From Synechococcus sp. J7-Johnson (GTDB lineage Bacteria; Cyanobacteriota; Cyanobacteriia; PCC-6307; Cyanobiaceae): 64,000 nucleotides of DNA. Location of the stretch: assembly GCF_024345795.1 (NCBI RefSeq), contig NZ_JAGQBU010000002.1:124001-188000 (forward strand), in the 5' to 3' direction. Below are positions 26,144 to 34,803 of this stretch, one piece after another. The first letter of the stretch is position 1. Every line of letters starts with the position of its first letter. The translations under genes and the position numbers were made by a program. The notes beneath the pieces were generated by a model. The model was not told the origin of the DNA and made no database searches. It saw only the letters and a list, made by a program, of their open reading frames with translations.

Positions 26144-26800
26144 TCAGGGTCTGGGCAGTGCGGTCACCTGGCGCCAGACCGCCACCATGCGGCCCTGGAC
26201 GGTGACCTGCTCAGCCTCAAGCTCGATCGGGGCGTAGGCGGGGTTGGCCGCTTCCAGACGCACCTTGCCGCCCTTGCAGCTGAAGTGCTTCAGGGTGGTG
26301 CCGCTGCCGGCCACGTGGGCGGCCACGATCGTGCCGGGCCGGAGCCGGGCCGGATCGCTCACAGGCTCCATCAGCACGATGTCGCCATCGTCGATGTGGG
26401 CATCCACCATGCTGTCGCCGTTCACAGTGAGAGCGAACAGGCCACGGGTGTCCAGCAGGGGTGTGAGGTCGAGTCGCTCGTGCACGTCGTCGAAGGTTTC
26501 GATCAGGCCGCCGGCGGCTACGGAGCCCAGTACGGGAATCCCTCCGGCGCTGGCGGGACCCAGCAGCTGCAGGGTGCGGGCCTGGCCTTCCTGCCAGGTG
26601 ATCCAGCCCTTCTGCTGCAGGTGCCGCAGCCGGCTCTGGATCGGCGCCGGGGAGCGCAGCCCCATCGCCTCCATCATCTGGCGGATCGAGGGGCTGTGAC
26701 GGTGGTTCTGGATGTACTGCGCCAGCCAGTCGTAGAGCTGCTGCTGGGCGCTGGTTAGGTCCTGCCCGCTGGGAGCGGTTGGTCTGGAGGAGACGATCAC
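26144..26800 (-). CDS. lexA: LexA family repressor
   Basis: A 218-residue repressor. It has an N-terminal winged helix (about residues 10-75: SAQQQLYDWLAQYI, SPSIRQMMEAMGL, SRLRHLQQKGWI) and a C-terminal S24 peptidase domain. The catalytic Ser130 (NGDSMVDAH) and Lys171 (TLKHF) are present, and the Ala96-Gly97 self-cleavage site lies in VAAGGL, so RecA-stimulated cleavage is possible. I chose GTG 26800; upstream codons read as Cys/Pro-rich non-family sequence. A near-consensus LexA box lies just upstream. Confidence 0.93.
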   Translation of the reverse strand: MIVSSRPTAPSGQDLTSAQQQLYDWLAQYIQNHRHSPSIRQMMEAMGLRSPAPIQSRLRHLQQKGWITWQEGQARTLQLLGPASAGGIPVLGSVAAGGLIETFDDVHERLDLTPLLDTRGLFALTVNGDSMVDAHIDDGDIVLMEPVSDPARLRPGTIVAAHVAGSGTTLKHFSCKGGKVRLEAANPAYAPIELEAEQVTVQGRMVAVWRQVTALPRP

Positions 26801-26804
26801 CGGC

Positions 26805-26818
26805 AGTACGCATGAACC
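26805..26818. promoter_or_regulatory. Candidate LexA box upstream of lexA
   Basis: AGTACGCATGAACC matches the cyanobacterial LexA consensus RGTACNNNDGTWCB at all fixed positions but one. It ends 5 bp from the lexA GTG, so it would suit autoregulation. Confidence 0.5.
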
Positions 26819-26876
26819 ATGACACCAGTGTTCCCCCGGGCGTGCCCGTTGTCCAGCCCCTGGGCAGGTTGGCGCT

Positions 26877-27848
26877 TCAGAGGCAGGGCGTTTCCGGATC
26901 GGCCAGCAGGGCCGCCAGCAAGGCCTGCTGCACATGCAGACGATTCTCAGCTTGATCGAACACCCGGCTGGCGCTGCCTTCAATCACGCCGGCGCTGATC
27001 TCCTCGCCGCGGTGGGCCGGTAGGCAGTGGAGAACGATGGCGCGGGGGTCGGCTTCCGCCAGCAGAGCCTCATCGACGCAGAAGCCCGCGAAGGCCTGCA
27101 GTCGCTGCTGCTGCTCCTGCTCCTGGCCCATCGAAGCCCACACATCGGTGTAGAGCACCTCGGCGCCTCGCACCGCCGGCAGCGGCTGATGCAGCACCGA
27201 AATCATGGCTGCGCTGCCTGCCAGTGCCTGCGCCTGTGAAAGCACGGCGGGATCGGGAGCAAAACCCTCTGGGCAGGCCAGCCGCACATTCATCCCGAGC
27301 AGGGCGCCGCAGAGCATCAGCGAGTGGGCCATGTTGTTGCCATCTCCCACGTAGGCCAGGGTGAGGCCCGAAAGGGATCCGAAGCTTTCGCGGATGGTGA
27401 GCACATCAGCCAGTGCCTGGCAGGGGTGCTCCAGGTCGGTGAGGGCATTGATCACCGGAATCGAGGCCCAGTGGGCGTAGTCGGCAAGCTCCTTCTGCTC
27501 AAAGGTGCGGATCGCCAGGGCGTCGACGTAGCGGCTGAGCACCCGGGCGGTGTCGGCCACAGGCTCACCGCGACCCACCTGGGTGACGGAGGGGTTGAGG
27601 TCGAGCACCTGGCCCCCGAGGCGGCCCATCGCCACGGAAAAGCTGACGCGCGTGCGGGTTGAGGCCTTGGTGAAGATCAGGCCCAGCGCCTTGCCGCTCA
27701 GGTCGAGGCGGGCGGAGCCACTCTTGAAGTCGGCCGAGAGCTCCAGCAGCGCCAGGGTTTCATCGGTTCCCAGATCCGCTGAAGACAGCAGATCTCGTCC
27801 GCGCAGGCCAGCGAGACCGGGATAGCGCTGAGCGAAGTGCGGGCCCAT
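26877..27848 (-). CDS. argF: Ornithine carbamoyltransferase
   Basis: Makes citrulline from ornithine and carbamoyl phosphate in arginine synthesis. The 323-residue protein has the carbamoyl-phosphate loop STRTR at 63-67, HPCQ at 141-144, and the ornithine-binding Cys in HCLPAHRGEEI at 274-284, all intact. It lies 57 bp after the ftsH stop and 76 bp upstream of lexA on the same strand. Confidence 0.97.
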   Translation of the reverse strand: MGPHFAQRYPGLAGLRGRDLLSSADLGTDETLALLELSADFKSGSARLDLSGKALGLIFTKASTRTRVSFSVAMGRLGGQVLDLNPSVTQVGRGEPVADTARVLSRYVDALAIRTFEQKELADYAHWASIPVINALTDLEHPCQALADVLTIRESFGSLSGLTLAYVGDGNNMAHSLMLCGALLGMNVRLACPEGFAPDPAVLSQAQALAGSAAMISVLHQPLPAVRGAEVLYTDVWASMGQEQEQQQRLQAFAGFCVDEALLAEADPRAIVLHCLPAHRGEEISAGVIEGSASRVFDQAENRLHVQQALLAALLADPETPCL

Positions 27849-27905
27849 GACCCCATTTCAAAGAACCCTTATCGGGGAGAACGTGCCCCCCCGTCAAGGG
27901 GCGAA

Positions 27906-29786
27906 TCAGACAGGAGCCAGGACGGCTTCGCTGGGAAGGGTGCTGGAGACGAGCAGATCCCTGAGCTCATCCCCCTCGATCACTTCCTTGTCGAGGATCT
28001 TCCCGGCGATGTCCTCGAGCAGGCCACGGTTGCCATGCAGGATCGCCAGGGCTCGCTCGTGGGCTCGGTCAACCAAGGCCCTCACCTCCTTGTCGATGGC
28101 CTGGGCTGTGGCATCACTCACGGAGCGACGCGGGTTGTTTCCGCCGCCGAGGAAGCGGCTGCCGCCCTGCTTGTCGTAGGCGAGAGGGCCGAGGGTGTCG
28201 CTCATGCCGTAGGTGCCCACCATCTGCTCGGCGATGTCGGTGGCGCGTTGCAGGTCGTTGGCGGCACCGGTCGTGACCTCTCCGAAGACGATCTCCTCGG
28301 CAGAGCGGCCGCCCAGCAGGGTGGCGATCTGGCCTTCGAGGTCTTCCTTGGAATTCAGGAACCGCTCTTCGGTGGGCAGTTGCAGGGTGTAGCCCAGGGC
28401 CGCCATGCCGCGTGGCACGATCGAGATCTTGGCCACCTTGCTGCCGCCGGGCATCAGGTGCCCCACGATCGCGTGGCCCACTTCGTGGTAAGCCACCACT
28501 TTCTTTTCATCCGGCTGGAGCACCCGGCTCTTCTTCTCGAGGCCCGCCACCACCCGCTCGATCGCTTCGTTGAGGTCGCTCTGCTCGACCTCCTTGCGGT
28601 AAGCGCGCGCCGCGAGCAGCGCCGCCTCGTTGACGAGATTGGCCAGGTCGGCGCCCGCGAAGCCGCTGGTGGCCTGGGCGATTTTGTCGATATCGATGCT
28701 GGCGGCCAGCTTCACTTTCTTGGCATAGATGTCGAGGATCTTCTTGCGGCCGGAGAGGTCTGGGCGATCCACCAGCACCTGGCGATCGAAACGGCCGGGG
28801 CGCAGTAGTGCTGCATCGAGGGTCTCGGGCTGGTTGGTGGCCGCCAGCACGATCACTGGCTTGTCCTGGCCGGTGAATCCGTCCATCTCGGTGAGCAACT
28901 GGTTGAGGGTCTGCTCCCGTTCGTCGTTACCGCCCACAACGCCCATCGAGCCGGACCGGCTCTTGCCGATGGCGTCGAGTTCGTCGATGAAGATGATGCA
29001 GGGCGCCTTTTTCTTTGCCTCATCGAACAGGTCACGGACGCGAGCGGCGCCTGCTCCCACGAACAGCTCAACGAACTCGGAGCCGGAAATGATGAAGAAG
29101 GGCACGCTGGCCTCACCGGCCACCGCCTTGGAGAGCAGGGTCTTGCCTGTGCCGGGAGGACCAACCAGCAAAACTCCCTTCGGGATGCGGGCGCCGATGG
29201 CGGCGTAGCGCTCGGGAGTCTTGAGGAAGTCGACGATTTCGTTGAGCTCGGTCTTCGCCTCATCCACCCCGGCCACATCAGCGAAGGTGACGCGGGACTC
29301 CTCATCGGGCACGTAGACCTTTGCCTTTGATTTGGTGAAGCTGAGTGCCCCCTGGGCACCGCCTCCCATCTGACGGCGGGCGAAGAACTGGAGCACCAGG
29401 ATGAAGATCAAGGGCGGCACCACCCAGCTCAGCAAGGTCGTGAAGAAATTGGGGCGCTTCGGGGGTGCGGCGGCGAATTCCACACCCTTCTGCTCCAGGC
29501 GCTGGGGCAGATCCATGTCGAAGATCGGAGTGGTGGCAAGCACCGACGGGGCACCTTCCTCAGCGTCGGTGATCTCGTAGCGGATCTGGTCCTGGGTGAT
29601 ATAGGCCCGCTTCACATGGCCATCATTCACCTGATCGATGAACAGGGAATAGGGCACTCTGGGCACCTGGGATCCCTGATTGGGCAGGAAGTTACTGAGC
29701 AGCAGCAGGACCCCGAAGCCGATCAGCACCAGGTTGATGATCCCGAAGCGCCGGTTCGGGGGGTTGTCGTCCTGGCGGATAGCCAT
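27906..29786 (-). CDS. ftsH: ATP-dependent zinc metalloprotease FtsH
   Basis: A membrane AAA protease degrading misfolded or damaged membrane proteins. The 626-residue protein has two N-terminal membrane helices around a 75-residue lumenal or periplasmic domain, Walker A GPPGTGKT at about residue 210, Walker [12 protein letters not shown], the second region of homology ([11 protein letters not shown]), and the zinc site HEVGH at about residue 430. Cyanobacteria have several FtsH paralogues forming heterohexamers; I cannot say which one this is. I chose ATG 29786, where the family N-terminus begins. Confidence 0.96.
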   Translation of the reverse strand: MAIRQDDNPPNRRFGIINLVLIGFGVLLLLSNFLPNQGSQVPRVPYSLFIDQVNDGHVKRAYITQDQIRYEITDAEEGAPSVLATTPIFDMDLPQRLEQKGVEFAAAPPKRPNFFTTLLSWVVPPLIFILVLQFFARRQMGGGAQGALSFTKSKAKVYVPDEESRVTFADVAGVDEAKTELNEIVDFLKTPERYAAIGARIPKGVLLVGPPGTGKTLLSKAVAGEASVPFFIISGSEFVELFVGAGAARVRDLFDEAKKKAPCIIFIDELDAIGKSRSGSMGVVGGNDEREQTLNQLLTEMDGFTGQDKPVIVLAATNQPETLDAALLRPGRFDRQVLVDRPDLSGRKKILDIYAKKVKLAASIDIDKIAQATSGFAGADLANLVNEAALLAARAYRKEVEQSDLNEAIERVVAGLEKKSRVLQPDEKKVVAYHEVGHAIVGHLMPGGSKVAKISIVPRGMAALGYTLQLPTEERFLNSKEDLEGQIATLLGGRSAEEIVFGEVTTGAANDLQRATDIAEQMVGTYGMSDTLGPLAYDKQGGSRFLGGGNNPRRSVSDATAQAIDKEVRALVDRAHERALAILHGNRGLLEDIAGKILDKEVIEGDELRDLLVSSTLPSEAVLAPV

Positions 29787-29909
29787 GGTCGCGGTGCGCG
29801 GTGATGGAGCCAAACTAAGCGCAGGGGTCGGGGCGCCGGCCCGGCTGGCGGGGGTGAGAACCGAACGTCACGTCGGCCTTAACGTGTGCTTCTGCCTTCT
29901 CTGGCCGCC

Positions 29910-30542
29910 ATGTGTGGTCGGTTCTGTCTCACCACCCAGCTTGATCAGCTTCTGCCCAGGTTGGCTGGGCGACTGCCGGCGGAGTTGGAACGCCACTACG
30001 CACCCCGTCCCCTGATCCAGCCTGGCGAGCCGGTGCTGGCCCTGCGCCAGGAGCACGGGTTGATCGCCAGCGCCCTGATGCTCTGGGGTCTGTTGCCGGA
30101 GTGGGCGAAAGATCCCCTCAACGCGCCCAGGCCCTTCAATGCCCGCAGCGAGACCGTGGCTGAGAAGGCCTCTTTCCGTGGCGCCTGGCGTCATCGCCGC
30201 TGCCTGCTTCCCGCCGATGGCTTTCTGGAGAAGGGCTGGCTGATTCGCCGACTTGACCGCCAACCCTTCTGGCTGGCAGGGATCTGGGACCGCTGGATCG
30301 GCCCCGACGGCAGCGAACTGGAGAGCTGCTGCGTGCTGACCACAAGCCCCAATGCCCTGGTGAAACCCCTGCACCAGCGCATGCCGGTGCTCCTTCCCGA
30401 TGGCCTCGAGCAGGCCTGGCTGGCCCAGGCCGACGGGGCGGGGCTGCGGGCTTTGGCCCCCCTGCTCAGCGGCTGGGATCCCAGCGGCTGGGAGGCGCTG
30501 CCGCCCCAGCATTCCAGGGAGCAGCTCTCCCTCTTCACCTGA
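29910..30542 (+). CDS. SRAP-domain protein (YedK/HMCES type)
   Basis: Forms a stable thiazolidine crosslink to abasic sites in single-stranded DNA and so shields them. After Met removal Cys2 is the reacting residue (MCGRF). The 210-residue protein also has Asn77 (FNARSE), Glu107 (in GFLEK, replacing the more usual GFYEW) and His155 (HQRMPV), matching the YedK active site. I chose ATG 29910 because catalysis needs Cys2. It is divergent from ftsH. Confidence 0.94.
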   Translation: MCGRFCLTTQLDQLLPRLAGRLPAELERHYAPRPLIQPGEPVLALRQEHGLIASALMLWGLLPEWAKDPLNAPRPFNARSETVAEKASFRGAWRHRRCLLPADGFLEKGWLIRRLDRQPFWLAGIWDRWIGPDGSELESCCVLTTSPNALVKPLHQRMPVLLPDGLEQAWLAQADGAGLRALAPLLSGWDPSGWEALPPQHSREQLSLFT

Positions 30543-30629
30543 GCCGCTGGCTCTGCGCCTCGCCTTCGTCACAATGCGACCCAGGCCCGCCGGCCTGCCG
30601 GACCGCTTACTGGAGCTCTGCTGATCCCT

Positions 30630-31415
30630 TTGCGCTTCCCACATCGCGCCAGCCTCTCCAGCGAGGCACGACTGCGGCGGCGTCATCGCTTCTACATCCG
30701 CCTGCTGCTGATCACCCTGTTCGTGATGACCTGTCTGGCGCTGCCCAGGAACCTGGTCAGCCTCGCCGGGATTGGTTACAGCCTGACCACCATGCTCCTG
30801 ATGGTTGAGCTGGAAGGCTCCATCCGCCATGGCGGCAAGGGCAATCCCCTGGATCTGCCCTACCGCCTGCTCGGTCTGCTCACGTTGTTGGCCCAGTGGT
30901 TCTGGTACTTCACGCCCTTGTCGCATCGCGAAAGCGGCTGGCCCCTGCTCGTGCTCACCACCCTTTTCGTGGGCTGGAGCGTGCTGCGTCTGGTGGGATT
31001 TCTGGCGGAGGAAAAGCACGTGAACGGCAGTGTTCTGATGGGGGCAATTTCGGGATATCTGCTGCTGGGCCTGACCGCCGGCCTGTTGTTCACGGGTCTG
31101 GAGACGATCCAACCCGGCAGTTTTTCGAACCTGCACATACAGGGTTCGTCCCAGTTCGCCACCGACCCGATCAGCCAGGCCAGTCCACATTTGCAGCTGG
31201 TGGATTTTGCCCGGCTCAACTACTTCGCCTTTGTCTGTCTGAGCACAGTGGGCTTCGGTGACGTGCTGCCGACCACTCCCCTCTCCCAGATGAGTGCCGT
31301 GGCCTTCACCGTGATCGGCCCGATCTACATGGCTGTGGTGATGGGATTGCTGATCGGGCGCTATGCCGCCGGCAAGGCGGTCCGGACTGACCGCGACGAA
31401 CCCCCCGGCGCGTGA
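30630..31415 (+). CDS. Potassium channel-like membrane protein
   Basis: A 261-residue inner-membrane protein with about five or six hydrophobic segments. A canonical K+ selectivity filter STVGFGD at residues 205-211 is followed by a final pore-lining helix (YMAVVMGLLIGRY). No RCK or cyclic nucleotide domain is attached, so gating is unknown. The start is TTG 30630, the only near-canonical codon before the Arg-rich RLRRRHRFYIRLLL stretch. A Nif11-like gene begins 55 bp after the stop. Confidence 0.82.
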   Translation: MRFPHRASLSSEARLRRRHRFYIRLLLITLFVMTCLALPRNLVSLAGIGYSLTTMLLMVELEGSIRHGGKGNPLDLPYRLLGLLTLLAQWFWYFTPLSHRESGWPLLVLTTLFVGWSVLRLVGFLAEEKHVNGSVLMGAISGYLLLGLTAGLLFTGLETIQPGSFSNLHIQGSSQFATDPISQASPHLQLVDFARLNYFAFVCLSTVGFGDVLPTTPLSQMSAVAFTVIGPIYMAVVMGLLIGRYAAGKAVRTDRDEPPGA

Positions 31416-31470
31416 AGTCGCCATCGGGGCGGCGGCTGGGCTAGTACGGAGAAGTGATGGATCTTTTGCC

Positions 31471-31716
31471 GTGAGCCTTGAGCAACTGGACGCCTTCCTG
31501 CTCCACGCCCGCAGCTCAGCATCTCTGCAGGAGCGACTGCAGCAACAGCTCGACCTGGAGGCCTTCCTGCAGCTGGCCCGGCAGGAAGGTTTCCCCCTCG
31601 AAGAACGTGATGTGCTGGCCGCCCAGCAGCGGGAGGAAGCCCAGCTGAGCGACGTGGACCTGCAACATCGCGCCGGAATGGAAGCTCGCCGGCTGCGCAC
31701 GTTCATCCCCGGCTGA
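31471..31716 (+). CDS. Nif11-like small protein
   Basis: An 81-residue protein starting MSLEQLDAFLLHARSSASLQ from GTG 31471, a typical Nif11-domain opening. In many bacteria Nif11 domains are leader peptides of ribosomally made peptides (RiPPs), and in picocyanobacteria they also occur as stand-alone proteins. Here there is no Gly-Gly cleavage site, Cys-rich core or modifying enzyme nearby, and the tail is charged (MEARRLRTFIPG). I therefore favour a stand-alone protein. The ribosome-binding site is weak. Confidence 0.7.
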   Translation: MSLEQLDAFLLHARSSASLQERLQQQLDLEAFLQLARQEGFPLEERDVLAAQQREEAQLSDVDLQHRAGMEARRLRTFIPG

Positions 31717-31745
31717 GAGATTCATCCCCGGCTGAGACGTCGCAG

Positions 31746-32030
31746 TCAGCGCAGGCGGTCGTGCCCGTGGCCAAAGGGGATCTGCCTGGGCTGTGGTTGC
31801 TCGCTGAGCCAGGCCAGCAGGGCACTGAGGATCAGCAGCAACGCCACCGGCATCAGCCAGTTCCGACGATGACCCCGGCCACCGCTTCCCACGAGGGTCA
31901 GGCGCCGCAAACCACTCGATGCCTGCTGGGCGCCTGGCCCCAGCGGCAGGCTGCAGCGGCCACAGACCATCCGGCCCGCCAGGCTGCGGTCGCGGCGAAC
32001 TTGCCAGCTTCCGCAGCGGGGGCAGGACAT
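31746..32030 (-). CDS. Zinc-ribbon protein with one membrane helix
   Basis: A 94-residue protein with two CxxC knuckles (SCPRCGSWQ and MVCGRCSLP) forming a zinc ribbon in residues 1-30, and a single membrane helix near residues 57-76 (LMPVALLLILSALLAWL). It would be anchored with the ribbon in the cytosol. Function is unknown. It starts 7 bp after the rhomboid stop, so the two are probably cotranscribed. Confidence 0.75.
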   Translation of the reverse strand: MSCPRCGSWQVRRDRSLAGRMVCGRCSLPLGPGAQQASSGLRRLTLVGSGGRGHRRNWLMPVALLLILSALLAWLSEQPQPRQIPFGHGHDRLR

Positions 32031-32037
32031 CAGCGCC

Positions 32038-32649
32038 TCATCTCCCCACGATGCGGGAGGGTTCCCTGTAGACCGCCAGGGCGGCGAGCACTCCACCGGC
32101 GAAGCCGCTCAGGTGGCCGATCCAGCTCACCCCCGCCGGGGTGAAGAAGGGCAGCAGGCCTGGCAGGAAACCGCCGTAGCTCAGGAGGCTGAACAGCGAG
32201 AGCAGCAGGGGCAGGGGGCGTCGCTCCAGGAAGCCGATCACGATCAGGTAGCCCACCAACGCGAAGACAACGCCGGAGAGGCCATGGTTGCCGTTGCTGG
32301 AGAACAGCCACACCGGGACCGCCATCACGTACACCCCCACCCAGACCGCCAGGTAGTCGTGCCAGCTCTTGAGCAGCACCAGCCAGGAGAGGGGCAGGAA
32401 CCAGAGGCTGTTGCCCAGCAGGTGGCCAAGATCGCCGTGGCTGAACGGGGCGGTGAGCACCCCCAGGAACGAGCCTCCGGGCAGCATCGGCAGGTTCCAG
32501 CGCCCACCGAACACGATCTGATCGATCAGTTCCTGTCCCCAGGCCACTGAGAGGATCAGCAGGGGGATCATGGCGGTGCCGCCGAGCCGGCTCAGGAGGC
32601 GATCCAGGCCTTGGCGCGGGCGCTGGCGAATGGGTGTGGGGTTAGCCAT
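32038..32649 (-). CDS. Rhomboid family intramembrane serine protease
   Basis: A 203-residue protein with six predicted membrane helices. The catalytic dyad is Ser125 (HGLSGVVFALVG) and His179 (WIGHLSGFAGG), and the HxxxxHxxxN pattern H71/H76/N80 forms the oxyanion side, so it should be active. Substrates are unknown. I chose ATG 32649; a longer in-frame extension overlaps the divergent DUF427 gene and looks non-coding. Confidence 0.92.
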   Translation of the reverse strand: MANPTPIRQRPRQGLDRLLSRLGGTAMIPLLILSVAWGQELIDQIVFGGRWNLPMLPGGSFLGVLTAPFSHGDLGHLLGNSLWFLPLSWLVLLKSWHDYLAVWVGVYVMAVPVWLFSSNGNHGLSGVVFALVGYLIVIGFLERRPLPLLLSLFSLLSYGGFLPGLLPFFTPAGVSWIGHLSGFAGGVLAALAVYREPSRIVGR

Positions 32650-32679
32650 GCTGACCATTGTCATGGCCAGGGACGGCGA

Positions 32680-33177
32680 ATGGGGAGCAGCGAGCCGTTG
32701 GAGAGCCAAGAACGAGAGCGCGTCTGTGACTATCCGCGTCCACCGGCGCTGGAGCCCAGCGGGGCTTTGGTCGAGGTGCGGGCTCTGGGGAAGCTGCTGG
32801 CGCAAACCCGCCGCTCGCTGCGGGTGCTCGAGACCTTCCATCCCCCCACCTATTATCTGCCGCCAGAAGACGTTCACCTGGAGCTGCTGGCGCCCGCGGC
32901 AGGAAACAGCTTCTGTGAATGGAAAGGCCTGGCCCGCTACTACGACGTGGTGGTGGGTGAGCGCCGGCTGGAGCGGGCGGTGTGGTCGTATCCGCAGCCC
33001 ACAGCAGCTTTTGCGGCTCTCGCCGGTTGGTTCGCCCTTTACCCGGCCTTGATGGATGGCTGCTGGCTTGACGGTGAGGTGGTGATCCCCCAGCCCGGAG
33101 GGTTCTACGGGGGTTGGATCACATCCCATGTTGAGGGGCCGTTCAAGGGGGATCCGGCCCATCCCGAGCTGATCTGA
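32680..33177 (+). CDS. DUF427 family protein (long form)
   Basis: A 165-residue soluble protein with the DUF427 core: YYLPPEDVHLELL, FCEWKGLARYYDVVVG and AVWSYPQP. The C-terminal extension of about 50 residues (LMDGCWLDGEVVIPQPGGFY...) is more than the usual 90-residue core has. The family fold is a small beta-barrel; its function is unknown to me. A second, minimal DUF427 protein is coded at 36526. It starts 30 bp from the divergent rhomboid start. Confidence 0.82.
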   Translation: MGSSEPLESQERERVCDYPRPPALEPSGALVEVRALGKLLAQTRRSLRVLETFHPPTYYLPPEDVHLELLAPAAGNSFCEWKGLARYYDVVVGERRLERAVWSYPQPTAAFAALAGWFALYPALMDGCWLDGEVVIPQPGGFYGGWITSHVEGPFKGDPAHPELI

Positions 33178-33187
33178 GACAGGTCGC

Positions 33188-33376
33188 TCAAGCGGCGGCT
33201 GCAGGGACGCGGCAACCGATCTGGATGCGGCCGGAGTCGAGAAGACGCCCAAGCTTGAGCGCCGCAGCCTCCTCCTGGCGGTTGAAGCCACTCTGCTGAG
33301 CCGCCACCCAGTCGATCTCGTCTTCCGTGATCACACCGGTGGAAAGGCTCTCAAGAAAGAGTTCGCCCATGCCCAT
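33188..33376 (-). CDS. Small conserved cyanobacterial protein
   Basis: A 62-residue helical protein (MGMGELFLESLSTGVITEDE, then IDWVAAQQSGFNRQEEAAAL and LGRLLDSGRIQIGCRV). I recall similar short proteins in marine Synechococcus and Prochlorococcus, none with known function. No membrane helix is seen. It is transcribed alone, convergent with DUF427 by 10 bp. The second Met (33370) may be the true start. Confidence 0.7.
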   Translation of the reverse strand: MGMGELFLESLSTGVITEDEIDWVAAQQSGFNRQEEAAALKLGRLLDSGRIQIGCRVPAAAA

Positions 33377-33492
33377 GGCGTCTCCTGTGCGTGGAATCTG
33401 CAGAACTTATCCCTGGGGTCAGCTGAAGGCCAGGGATGCCACAGCTTTTTTAAGAGCCGAACCCAGACAGTTGGTCTTGGGGAGTGCTCTGC

Positions 33493-34629
33493 TCAGTTCG
33501 AGAAGCTGGGGATGGGCTGAAGCGTTTCGCCCTCCCGGTCCCACAGCACGTACTTGAAGCAGCGTGGGATGTCGGCGATGGTCAGGCGCGTTGCCCCAGT
33601 CAGCAGGGCAGCATTGCGCTCCTGGCAGGCCCGCAGGTGGTAGTTCGGAATGCGCTCGCAGAGGTGATGGATGTTGTGGCAGCCGATGTCAGCGGTGAAC
33701 CAGTTCAGGATGCCTGGAAGCACCAGAAGGCTGGTACCGGCGATCGCACCCTCGATCGGGTCCCACCCCTCGCTGCGGTGGGCGTAGGACCCTTCGAAAT
33801 TGTGCTGAACGAAGAAAATGCAGATGAACAGCGCTGCTGAAGCGGCCATCACAACTGCATACAGGCTCCAGAACAGGCCGGCCCCGATCCAGTGGCATAG
33901 CAGCACCCAACTGACGATCACGCAGATGTTGTTGAGCAGCAGATCGATGAATTCGGCTCCGCTGTACCAATGGCGGGATTGGTACGACAGGACGAGTTCG
34001 GGCCAGGGTGTGCGCCAGTCGGCGCTGAGCCTGGTGCTGACATGGCCTAAGAACTGGGCTGTTCCCAGCAGCAGGGCCAGCCTGGGCTTGATCACCAGGT
34101 AGAAGAAGCCGCCCGGGAATAGCATCAATGGGTGGCGCAGCAGCCGGTACACCCATTGACCGCGCGGGCTGAGCTGCTCGTACTGCTCCAGGCTGATCAG
34201 GGCGGAGGGACCCCGGTAGAGGTCCCAGTTGCCGTTGTGCTTGTGGTGGTAGGCATGTCCCTGCGACCAGGGGTACTGGGGAATGGCGTTGATGACGCCC
34301 AGCAGAAAGCCCACAGCTCTGTTCAGCCGTTTCGAGCTGAACAGGGAGTAGTGACCGCAGTCGTGCATCAGCGAGAAGCAGCGCCCTGAAAGCAGTACGA
34401 GCAGCAGCAGCAGCGGTGGGGTGAGCCAGAGCCACTGCCGAGCAACGACCACAGTGACGGCCCAGAGCAGCAGGTAAGCCCCGACTGTGCTCAGGATCTG
34501 CCATGTGGCAAGGCGATCGTCGCTGGCGATAAAGGGCTTGAGAACGAAATCTCCATACCGGACGCCGCTGGCAGACGGGCTGGAGCGGGACTCGGGGGGA
34601 GAATTCTCGAGCAGAGGGGAGGCGCGCAG
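33493..34629 (-). CDS. Membrane fatty acid desaturase
   Basis: A di-iron desaturase of the membrane with three His boxes: HDCGH, HAYHHKH and HNIHH. It has four or more hydrophobic stretches and a C-terminal lobe like other acyl-lipid or beta-carotene-type desaturase family proteins; the substrate is not clear. The first canonical start (GTG 34452) lies inside the first membrane helix. The same frame upstream reads as coding (RYGDFVLKPFIASDDRLATW then a Leu-rich helix) up to a stop at 34659, with no ATG, GTG or TTG. I extended to CTG 34629; the true start is unresolved. Confidence 0.78.
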   Translation of the reverse strand: MRASPLLENSPPESRSSPSASGVRYGDFVLKPFIASDDRLATWQILSTVGAYLLLWAVTVVVARQWLWLTPPLLLLLVLLSGRCFSLMHDCGHYSLFSSKRLNRAVGFLLGVINAIPQYPWSQGHAYHHKHNGNWDLYRGPSALISLEQYEQLSPRGQWVYRLLRHPLMLFPGGFFYLVIKPRLALLLGTAQFLGHVSTRLSADWRTPWPELVLSYQSRHWYSGAEFIDLLLNNICVIVSWVLLCHWIGAGLFWSLYAVVMAASAALFICIFFVQHNFEGSYAHRSEGWDPIEGAIAGTSLLVLPGILNWFTADIGCHNIHHLCERIPNYHLRACQERNAALLTGATRLTIADIPRCFKYVLWDREGETLQPIPSFSN

Positions 34630-34803
34630 AACCCTGATTTTGTAAGGATTAACACTTTAGGCAGCCGCTCCGGGCCTGGCGGGCCTCCGCCTTAAGCCAA
34701 TCCGCTCATTTGTGTCCGGATTCGTCTGTGCTCAGGGAATCTTTGGGCCGATGGCTCTGTTCGGGAGCATGGTTGGCACGAGCGCCGCTCCCTCTCGATC
34801 TCC

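Noticed and set aside
29868-31706. 612-codon minus-strand frame spanning three genes
   Set aside because: It runs antisense through the SRAP, channel and Nif11-like genes and has no recognisable domain.
33430-33492. T-rich stretch after the desaturase gene as a terminator
   Set aside because: The T run near 33445 has no stable stem in front of it in either direction.
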